NCBI GenBank assembly: GCA_035523995.1
Contig: DATKPQ010000193.1
Location: 14,518 to 78,517 of the forward strand
DNA length: 64,000 bases
Direction: 5' to 3'
Origin: JASHVB01 sp035523995
Lineage (GTDB): Bacteria > Pseudomonadota > Alphaproteobacteria > Acetobacterales > Acetobacteraceae
In this document: piece after piece, positions 16,082-22,638 of the stretch
Numbering within the stretch: position 1 is the first letter of the stretch
Layout of the letters: each line of letters begins with the position of its first letter
Notes under the pieces: generated by a model
Databases searched by the model: none
What the model was told of the DNA's origin: nothing
The model's input: the letters and a program-made list of their open reading frames with translations, nothing else
Position numbers and translations under genes: made by a program

Positions 16082-18013
16082 TTAGATTGCCACCTCCCGC
16101 CCAATCTCGACCACGGTGTCTGCGGGCAGGCGGAAGTAATCTGTCACATGCGCGGAGTTGCGCTGGAGGAACGCGAACATTTGCTCGACCCAGCGTGGCA
16201 ACCCCGTGCCGTCATCGCGAGATACGACTGTTTCGTGGCCGACAAAGTATGTGACGTCCGATAGATCGAAAGCGCACCCAGTCCCATGGGCCTGTCGCAG
16301 CAACGCTGGAACGTCCGGCCGTTCCATGAAGCCGTAGCGCGCCCGGGCGCGCCACACCTGAGGCGCGATCTCCTGCACGACCAACCGATCGTGCGCCGCA
16401 ATCCACGGGACCGATTCAGTCATGACGGAGAGAATGAACACGCGCTCATGCAGGGACCGGCTATGCTTGAGATGCCAAAGCAACACTGGCGGGGCGTCAT
16501 GCTCTGTGCGGGTCAGAAACACAGCGGCCCCCGGCACACGTGGTATGTTGCCACCGGCAACACGCGCCATCACGGTATCGATGGGCACCACCGCATCGCG
16601 CAGCCGGTCATGCACGGCGGCGTTGCCGGTGTGCCAGACCAACATCACGCCATAGACCAGGCTCGCCAGAACCAGAGGTACCCAACCGCCTTCAGCGACC
16701 TTCATGAGGTTGGCGGCCATAAAGGCGGCATCCACAATCCCCAGCGCGCCGGCCACGGCGGCGGCAGCCGGCAGCGGCCAAATCCAGATCTCCCGCATGG
16801 CGATGAATAGCAGCAGGGTCGTCATTAGCATGGTCGCCGACACGGCAATGCCGTATGCGGCGGCCAGGTTGTCGGATTTGCCAAAGCCGACCGCCAATCC
16901 CAGCGTCACGAGCATGAGCAGCCAATTCACGGGACCAACGTAGATCTGTCCATAGCCGCTGGCGGAGGTCTGCGTGATTTCCAGTCGCGGCAGCCAGCCA
17001 AGCTGGATGGCCTGTCGCGTCATCGAGAACGCCCCGGTAATGATCGACTGGCTGGCAATGATGGTGGCGACGGTCGCGATCAGCACCATCGGCAGCACCA
17101 GTGGATCCGGGCAGAGGCGAAAGAAGATGTTGCCCTCGGTCGGCGCCCCGGCCAGCACGATCGCCGCCTGCCCCGCGTAATTCAGTACCAGGGCGGGAAA
17201 TACCAGCGCCGACCATGCCAGCCTGATCGGACTGGCACCAAAATGACCCATATCGGCATACAGCGCCTCGGCACCGGTGACGCACAAGAACACACCGCCC
17301 AGCACCAGGAACGCCGTGGCACCGCCAGACGCCAGGTAGTGCAGCCCAAAGAGAGGATTGATCGCGACCAGCACCGCCGGATGCCGCGTGATGCCCCAGA
17401 GACCAAGCAAGGCAATGATGACAAACCAGGCGGTCATTATGGGTCCGAACAGGCGACCGATGCGCGCGGTACCCTGGCTTTGCACCAGGAACAACAGGAA
17501 CAGGATGACCACCGTTGCCGGAAGCACGTAGTGCTGAAACGAAGGGGCAACGACATTGAGACCCTCCAGCGCCGAGAGAACCGAGATTGCCGGCGTGATC
17601 GCGCCGTCGCCGTAGATCAGGGCTGCCCCGAACAAGCCGATCAGCACGATGAGTGGCCGGCGGTGGCGCTTTACACCCAACAACGACATCAGCGCCAGGA
17701 TGCCACCCTCGCCGTCATTATCCACCCGCATGGCCAGCGCGACATATTTCACTGACGTGATGATGATGAGCGTCCAGACGATCAGCGACAGCGCGCCGAG
17801 CGTGGCCTCCGGCGGTGGATGTGCGCCGGCTGAGTCGAGCACCGTCTTCAGCGTATAGAGCGGGCTGGTGCCGATATCGCCGAATACCACGCCGAGCGCG
17901 GCCAAACTGAGCGCCGGCAGCCTGGTGTGCACGGACGGTGGAGTCTGTTCCGTTGCTGCGACCGGCACCTGTTGGCTCCTGGGATTCGTCGCGGCCGCCA
18001 CGCTAACCCGCAC
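16082..18013 (-). CDS. kup: Kup-type low-affinity potassium transporter
   Basis: A 643-residue K+/H+ symporter of the inner membrane with about 12 transmembrane helices and a cytoplasmic C-terminal domain. Diagnostic motifs are GVVFGDIGTSPLYTLK at the start of helix 1 and GAALIYGDGAITPAISVLSA, followed by GQAAIVLAG and SQSIITGAFSMTRQA. The C-terminal 170 residues (VFILSVMTESVPW, then DVTYFVGHETVV) match the family. The N-terminus has a polar leader of about 30 residues, so a downstream start is possible. It is flanked by broken genes but is itself full length. Confidence 0.95.
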   Translation of the reverse strand: MRVSVAAATNPRSQQVPVAATEQTPPSVHTRLPALSLAALGVVFGDIGTSPLYTLKTVLDSAGAHPPPEATLGALSLIVWTLIIITSVKYVALAMRVDNDGEGGILALMSLLGVKRHRRPLIVLIGLFGAALIYGDGAITPAISVLSALEGLNVVAPSFQHYVLPATVVILFLLFLVQSQGTARIGRLFGPIMTAWFVIIALLGLWGITRHPAVLVAINPLFGLHYLASGGATAFLVLGGVFLCVTGAEALYADMGHFGASPIRLAWSALVFPALVLNYAGQAAIVLAGAPTEGNIFFRLCPDPLVLPMVLIATVATIIASQSIITGAFSMTRQAIQLGWLPRLEITQTSASGYGQIYVGPVNWLLMLVTLGLAVGFGKSDNLAAAYGIAVSATMLMTTLLLFIAMREIWIWPLPAAAAVAGALGIVDAAFMAANLMKVAEGGWVPLVLASLVYGVMLVWHTGNAAVHDRLRDAVVPIDTVMARVAGGNIPRVPGAAVFLTRTEHDAPPVLLWHLKHSRSLHERVFILSVMTESVPWIAAHDRLVVQEIAPQVWRARARYGFMERPDVPALLRQAHGTGCAFDLSDVTYFVGHETVVSRDDGTGLPRWVEQMFAFLQRNSAHVTDYFRLPADTVVEIGREVAI

Positions 18014-18077
18014 GCGTGCGCCCGGACAGTGGTGGATAGATGACGTTTCGGCCCACCGTCAGCAGGCGGGTTGCCCT

Positions 18078-19151
18078 CTATGTCAGCGCCGCCAGCGTGT
18101 GCCGTGCGATCATTGCCTCCTCATTCGTCGGGATCACAAACACCCGCACGCGCGAACGCTCGGACGAAATCACTGGCGTGCTCGCGCGATTCGCCACACG
18201 GTCCAGTTCCACGCCGATCCATTCCATGCCTTCCAGCACGCGCTCGCGTACCGGCCACGCATGCTCTCCAATACCGCCGCAGAACACGATCGCGTCGATG
18301 CCTTTCAGCACCGCCGCCAATCCGCCCAGTTCGCGGCGAATGCGGAAGACGAAATACTCAACCGCCTGCTGCGCCTCCGGTGCATCGGATGCGAGCAAGG
18401 TGCGCATGTCATGCGACAGGCCGGATAATCCCTTCAGCCCGGACTCGCGATACAGCAGATCGGTAATCTGCGCCGCGTTCATGCCCTTTTCCTGCATCGG
18501 GTAGAGCACGACACCTGGATCAAGCTGGCCGCAGCGCGTCCCCATCGGCAGCCCGTCCAGCGCTGTGAAGCCCATCGAGCTGGCCACCGACTGCCCATCA
18601 CGGATCGCGCACATCGACGCGCCGTTGCCGAGATGCGCCACGACGACGCGGCCCGCCGCGTGATGCGGCGCAATCTGCCGCAGCCGGCCGGTGACATATT
18701 CATAGGAAAGGCCGTGGAAACCGTAGCGCCTTATGCCGTCCGCGAAGAACTGCCGCGGCAGCGCGAACACATCGTTGACGAAGGGATGTGCCCGGTGGAA
18801 GGCGGTATCGAAACAGGCCACCTCCACCACATGTGGCCAGGCCTCACGCGCCGCGACAATACCTGCGAGATTGTGCGGCTGGTGCAGCGGTGCCAGCGGC
18901 ACCAGCGTCTCCAGATCGCGCAGCACCGCATCGGTGACGATTGTCGGCTCGGCGTAGTGCGTCACCGCCAGTTCGGCGCCGAACGCGCGCAATTTGACCG
19001 CGCAGCCATAGGCGATGCTGTCCTTGTTGGCGACGCCGACCACCAGGCCGCGCATGCCGCGGAGCATGTCACCGACACGGCTGTCGGGGTCCCAGACCTT
19101 GTAGAGTGGATCCACGGCGCCCCGCCGCGCAGCGGAGAGTTGTTCTGACAT
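18078..19151 (-). CDS. FabI-AckA chimera: enoyl-ACP reductase N-terminus joined to truncated acetate kinase
   Basis: One 357-residue reading frame built from two genes. Residues 1 to about 66 are the start of an enoyl-ACP reductase, with the NAD-binding segment RGLVVGVANKDSIAYGCAVK and FGAELAVT. From about residue 68 it is acetate kinase: LAPLHQPHNLAGI, CFDTAFHRAHPF, GIRRYGFHGLSYEYV, HLGNGASMCA, GLPMGTRCGQLDPG and IPTNEEAMIARH. The first 95-100 residues of AckA are missing, including the NxGSSS phosphate loop and the Arg of HRVVHGG, so kinase activity is unlikely. The usual order is ackA then fabI; here it is inverted. An FNR-type box lies 65 bases upstream. No stop codon interrupts the fusion. 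Confidence 0.8.
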   Translation of the reverse strand: MSEQLSAARRGAVDPLYKVWDPDSRVGDMLRGMRGLVVGVANKDSIAYGCAVKLRAFGAELAVTHYAEPTIVTDAVLRDLETLVPLAPLHQPHNLAGIVAAREAWPHVVEVACFDTAFHRAHPFVNDVFALPRQFFADGIRRYGFHGLSYEYVTGRLRQIAPHHAAGRVVVAHLGNGASMCAIRDGQSVASSMGFTALDGLPMGTRCGQLDPGVVLYPMQEKGMNAAQITDLLYRESGLKGLSGLSHDMRTLLASDAPEAQQAVEYFVFRIRRELGGLAAVLKGIDAIVFCGGIGEHAWPVRERVLEGMEWIGVELDRVANRASTPVISSERSRVRVFVIPTNEEAMIARHTLAALT

Positions 19152-19215
19152 GGCAAGACCTCATTGGTTGCCACCGCCAGTATGTTAGAGAGCTGTCGGG
19201 CGCGTCTATCTCGAA

Positions 19216-19229
19216 TTGATGAATATCAT
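19216..19229 (-). promoter_or_regulatory. FNR/FixK-type box upstream of the FabI-AckA chimera
   Basis: TTGATGAATATCAT matches the consensus TTGAT-N4-ATCAA at nine of ten positions. Its centre is 71 bases before the ATG at 19151; a class II promoter would start near 19181, and a TAACAT at 19187-19182 on the minus strand fits a -10 element. Confidence 0.6.
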
Positions 19230-19347
19230 GTTTCGTGACCTCGGGCATCGCCAGGCATGCGTTTGGCGACCTCCTGTACTGGACGGCATGCAAGTCGGGA
19301 CGGCGCGTTCGCCAGCGCGTCGGCATTGTCGCGGCTGATCCTTCGAT

Positions 19348-19776
19348 TACTGTAAGTTCGACTTTCTTGGCTACGCTTTCAGGCCAAGGATGGTGAGCAA
19401 AAGGGCCGGGGGAATGGGCGTCTCGTTCAGTCCCGCAGTCAGCACAAAGGCGCTCACGGCGATCCGTCGGGCCGTTCGGAGTTGGTCGATGCATCGACGA
19501 AGTGACAAGACCCTTGATGATCTCGCGCGGATGTTCAACTCGAGCATTTGCGGCTGGATCAACTACTACGGGCGGTTCTGTCCTTCGGCCCTCTATCCGA
19601 CCTTGCAGCGCATCGACCTTACCTTGGCACGATGGGCAAGCGGGAAGTTCAAATCCTTGCGCGGGCACAAGCGGCGATCCCGACACTGGCTGGCGCGCAT
19701 CGCACGCCAGCAGCCTCGGCTGTTCGCTCATTGGGACCTGCTCTATGGAAGCGGTCGAACAATGGGAGCCGGATGA
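19348..19776 (+). pseudogene. Group II intron reverse transcriptase/maturase, C-terminal remnant
   Basis: The frame opens at 19348 with FDFLGYAFRPR, the thumb-region motif of group II intron-encoded proteins, and runs through the GIIM maturase domain: LDDLARMFNSSICGWINYYGRF, ALYPTLQRIDLTLARWA and LRGHKRRSRHWLARIARQQP. The reverse transcriptase fingers and palm are absent, so this is a 5'-deleted relic of about 140 residues. Intron domain V begins inside its last codons, the normal arrangement at the 3' end of such introns. Confidence 0.88.
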
Positions 19777-19834
19777 TGCGAGAGTTTCACGTCCGGTTCT
19801 GAGAGAGCGCGGGGCTGCAACTGCCTCGCGCCAC
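19766..19834 (+). ncRNA. Group II intron 3' end: domain V and domain VI
   Basis: Bases 19766-19799 form the 34-nt domain V hairpin: GAGCCGGA pairs with TCCGGTTC, and the conserved AGC catalytic triad is at 19767-19769. A second hairpin after it (about 19807-19830, GCGCGGGG with CCTCGCGC) is a good domain VI. The intron's 5' half is absent. Its exact 3' splice point lies between about 19831 and 19842 and cannot be fixed by eye. Confidence 0.85.
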
Positions 19835-19841
19835 TCGCCTC

Positions 19842-20306
19842 TTCATTCGCATCCGGGGCGTGCAGCACTATCTCTGGCGTGCCGTGGATCAGGATGGCGT
19901 CGTGCTCGACATCCTCGTTCAGGCCCGGCGCGATGCCAACGCCGCGAAGCGCTTCTTCAAGCGGCTTCTGAAGGGCTTGCAATATGTACCACGGGGGATC
20001 GTGACCGACAAGCTGAGGAGCTATGGTGTCGCTCAGCGTCAACTGCTTCCCGGCGTTGAGCACCGACAAAGCCGATACCTGAACAACCCGGCCGAGAACT
20101 CGCATCGACCGACGCGACGAAGAGAGCAACAGATGCAACGGTTCAAATCGACCGAGCAAGCCCAGGACTTCCTCTCCGCTCACGCCTTCATCTACGGTCA
20201 CTTCCGTCCTCGTCGACACCGACTTCCCGCCCATGCCTATCGTGTGATCCGATCGGACGCTTTCAAGCTCTGGCACCAGGAGACGTGCGCCCCCTGCGCA
20301 GCATGA
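19842..20306 (+). pseudogene. IS6-family transposase, 5'-truncated
   Basis: The frame gives FIRIRGVQHYLWRAVDQDG, then VLDILVQARRDANAAKRFF, YVPRGIVTDKLRSYG and HRQSRYLNNPAENSHRPTRR, the central and C-terminal part of an IS6/IS240-type DDE transposase. The second Asp (VTDK) and the Glu (PAENSH) of the catalytic triad are present; the first Asp lay in the missing N-terminal third. Homology starts where the intron sequence ends, as expected if the intron had inserted in this transposase gene and the 5' exon was later lost. No terminal inverted repeat was recognised. Confidence 0.85.
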
Positions 20307-20369
20307 TCGGCGCAACACGACTGCGCTCGGCTCCATACTGCCCACGCGAAGTTAACGTGACAATGCCTC

Positions 20370-20869
20370 TCCATCGCATCGGCCACCAGTTCGCCGATGA
20401 CCAGATCGTTGTGCGCCGAGATTGTCGCCACCTGGGCCTTTTCTTTCCGCGTGTTGACCGGACGGGACACCTGCCGCAGCGCCAAGATCGCGGCCTTGGC
20501 CGCGCGATCCAGGCCTCATTTCAGATCAACGGCACTGGCGCCAGCCACCACGTTGCGGACGCCATCGGCAAAAATCGCATGGGCCAGCACGGTCGCGGTG
20601 CTGGTGCCGTCGCCCACAGCATCGCCAGTGCGCTCCGCTGCTTGCCGCAGCATCCGGGCGCCGAGATTCTCCTCAGGGTCCTTCAGATCGAATTCCTTGG
20701 CGATCGTCACGCCGTCGTTGCAGACGATCGGCGATCCCCAGCTCTTCTAGATCAGCACCGACTTGGATTTCGGTCCAAGCGTGACGCGTACCGCGTCGCA
20801 GAGCACGGTCGTGCCTCGCAGGATCTTCTCGCGGGCCGCGGAACGAAACGTTACCTGTTTGTGCGGCAT
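20370..20869 (-). pseudogene. groEL: groEL relic: 5' third with two nonsense codons
   Basis: From the ATG at 20869 (AGGAG upstream) the frame reads HKQVTFRSAAREKILRG, VRVTLGPKSKSVLI, then TAG at 20749-20747 where family members have Glu. It continues SWGSPIVCNDGVTIAKEFDL, GDGTSTATVLAHAIF, VVAGASAVDLK, then TGA at about 20515, where Arg is expected, and on through RPVNTRKEKAQVATISAHND and IGELVADAME. Homology ends near 20370, beside the IS6 fragment; about three quarters of the chaperonin gene is gone. Both stops are one-base changes (GAG to TAG, CGA to TGA). No groES is seen upstream. An FNR-type box lies in front. Confidence 0.85.
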
Positions 20870-20955
20870 GACATTTCTCCTGGCAGGCTGCCAGCAGCAG
20901 CGGCGGCCCGGCATCCGGCATCGCCGTCGTTTACGGCAGCTTACCTGCCCCGGCC

Positions 20956-20969
20956 TTGATTTGGATCAA
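20956..20969. promoter_or_regulatory. FNR/FixK-type box, perfect match
   Basis: TTGATTTGGATCAA is a full match to TTGAT-N4-ATCAA. It is centred 94 bases from the groEL-relic ATG on the minus strand; a class II start would fall near 20921. It may be a leftover of the regulon to which that groEL copy belonged. Confidence 0.7.
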
Positions 20970-21218
20970 GCCGCGGATTCCCGCGCCGCGCGGGCCTCCC
21001 TGCGCGCTCGCCGATGATTCATCCATGTCAATGCGCTTGCCGCCGATCCGACGCGACCATGCGGCGGCCAGCTGCCAGCGGCATCACAGTATTGTGGCCG
21101 GCCATGCGTTCGACCGGCGCCAGCAATGAGGTGAACGCCCCCGCCGCCACCTGCGCGACGATTCCGGGCGCGCAGCGGACCTGTCTCTCGGCCTGTGACG
21201 GATACGCGCCGGTGACGC

Positions 21219-21232
21219 TTGATCCAGGTCAA
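21219..21232 (+). promoter_or_regulatory. FNR/FixK-type box upstream of the 21299-24962 unit
   Basis: TTGATCCAGGTCAA matches the consensus at nine of ten positions. Its centre is 73 bases before the ATG at 21299. A CATAGA at 21253-21258 sits where a -10 element of a class II promoter starting near 21267 should be. Confidence 0.6.
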
Positions 21233-21298
21233 TGCCAGCCCTTGCGACCTGTCATAGAGAACAACTCCACTTTGGCACCCGCTGCACGCGAGGTAGCA

Positions 21299-21865
21299 AT
21301 GTCCGGTCAATTCGAGCAGCGCCTGGATCTTGCATTGGAGACGAGGCAGCAGCGGCTTCGCCAGAAGCAGGCCAAGCACGTTGCGGCTGAACAGGCGACC
21401 CAAGAAGCTCATGCGATACTGGAGCGGATGCAGCTGCAGTTTTGTGGTGAGATACGGTCACTTATCGAACAGGCGGTCGAACGAGCCAATCGACATTTGG
21501 CGAAGCGCCCTGAAAAATGCCGACTGTGCGAGGTATCCGGCTACCTCACCGGCCCCCTTTTTGTGGGAGGGGCAACTTGTAATCCGATCGCATTTGAACT
21601 GCGCGCGAGCAGCGACAGCGTGGGCGAGACCTTAGTCGTTGAACTGACACATAGAGGAATGATCGAGGCATTCCTGGGGCCTTCGCGGCCAGGTGAACCG
21701 CAGGCCCACACGACGCGCCTGGACTTTGGATGGGAGCCCATACCTCTGCAGGATTTTGGCGCCGATGAAGCCAGCGACCTGGTTCTTCGCTACGTAAATG
21801 CTGTAACCATACACCTACCTCTGGACCGCATCCAAAGCCGAGCCGCGACAAGGATACCGACCTGA
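21299..21865 (+). CDS. Hypothetical protein with N-terminal coiled coil
   Basis: A 188-residue soluble protein of unrecognised family. ATG 21299 was chosen for the GCGAGGTAGCA ribosome site; the longer in-frame reading upstream crosses the probable promoter. Residues 8 to about 75 are a heptad-like helix rich in Gln, Glu and Ala (LALETRQQRLRQKQAKHVAAEQ). The second half has CRLCEVSGYL, a possible single metal-binding pair, then beta-rich sequence (ETLVVELTHRGMIEAFL). It ends 24 bases before the HAD phosphatase gene and shares its FNR-type promoter, so it is probably co-expressed with the sugar-phosphorylase unit. Confidence 0.65.
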   Translation: MSGQFEQRLDLALETRQQRLRQKQAKHVAAEQATQEAHAILERMQLQFCGEIRSLIEQAVERANRHLAKRPEKCRLCEVSGYLTGPLFVGGATCNPIAFELRASSDSVGETLVVELTHRGMIEAFLGPSRPGEPQAHTTRLDFGWEPIPLQDFGADEASDLVLRYVNAVTIHLPLDRIQSRAATRIPT

Positions 21866-21888
21866 CTGCGGTCCAGCGTGTCGCCTCG

Positions 21889-22638
21889 ATGCACGCCGGC
21901 AAACGTTTGAACAACGGCGAGCGCAAGCTACTGGCAGCTATCTTCGATGTGGATGGCGTCCTAGTGGCATCCCCGCATGAGCGGGCATGGCGAGAAGCGC
22001 TCGTAGACTATACCGACCCTGCTCGATTCACCACTGAATTCTATCAGTCATACGTTGCCGGCAAGCCGCGGCTGGACGGCGCCCGAGCAACCCTTGAGAA
22101 GCTTGACGTCCCGAATGCGCAAGCGCGCGCGGCCGAATATGCTAACAAAAAGCAGATATTGATCGAACGCTTGATTGCCGAGCACAGCTTTGAGGTCTAT
22201 CCGGACGCGGTTCGCCTCGTCGTGGCGTTGAATGCTGCCGGTTTGCGATTGGCACTTGCCTCCTCTTCGAGGAACGTTGCCCCCATGATGCGCGGGCGCA
22301 ACGCGCCCGACGGGCGCACACTATTGTCGCTTTTTGATGCGGACCTGTGTGGTGCCGATGTTCCGCGCGGCAAGCCGGATCCCGCCCTGTTCCTGCTCGC
22401 GGCGCGGGCTTTGAATGTTCCACCTGCTGCGTGTCTTGTGGTCGAGGATGCACCGGCCGGTATTACTGCGGCACGCGCTGGCGGAATGATGACGCTCGGA
22501 ATTGCCCGGCTTGGAGACGAGGCCTTGCTGCGCGCCGCCTCGGCCGATCTGGTGGTGACAAGTCTCGACCAGGTCGATACTGCCGCCATTGCGGACGGCG
22601 TGTTGCGCACTCGTTGGGAGATGGAGAGGCCCACTTGA
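21889..22638 (+). CDS. HAD-family hydrolase, beta-phosphoglucomutase-like
   Basis: A 249-residue HAD subfamily IA protein. Motif I is IFDVDGVLVASPH with nucleophile Asp20 and general acid Asp22; motif II is LASSSRNV, motif III the Lys of RGKPDPALF, and motif IV VVEDAPAGITAARAGG. The cap region follows motif I. This is the pattern of beta-phosphoglucomutases, which convert beta-glucose-1-phosphate to glucose-6-phosphate. The neighbour, a GH65 phosphorylase overlapping by one base (TGATG), releases beta-glucose-1-phosphate, so the pair makes a coherent disaccharide-salvage route. Confidence 0.85.
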   Translation: MHAGKRLNNGERKLLAAIFDVDGVLVASPHERAWREALVDYTDPARFTTEFYQSYVAGKPRLDGARATLEKLDVPNAQARAAEYANKKQILIERLIAEHSFEVYPDAVRLVVALNAAGLRLALASSSRNVAPMMRGRNAPDGRTLLSLFDADLCGADVPRGKPDPALFLLAARALNVPPAACLVVEDAPAGITAARAGGMMTLGIARLGDEALLRAASADLVVTSLDQVDTAAIADGVLRTRWEMERPT

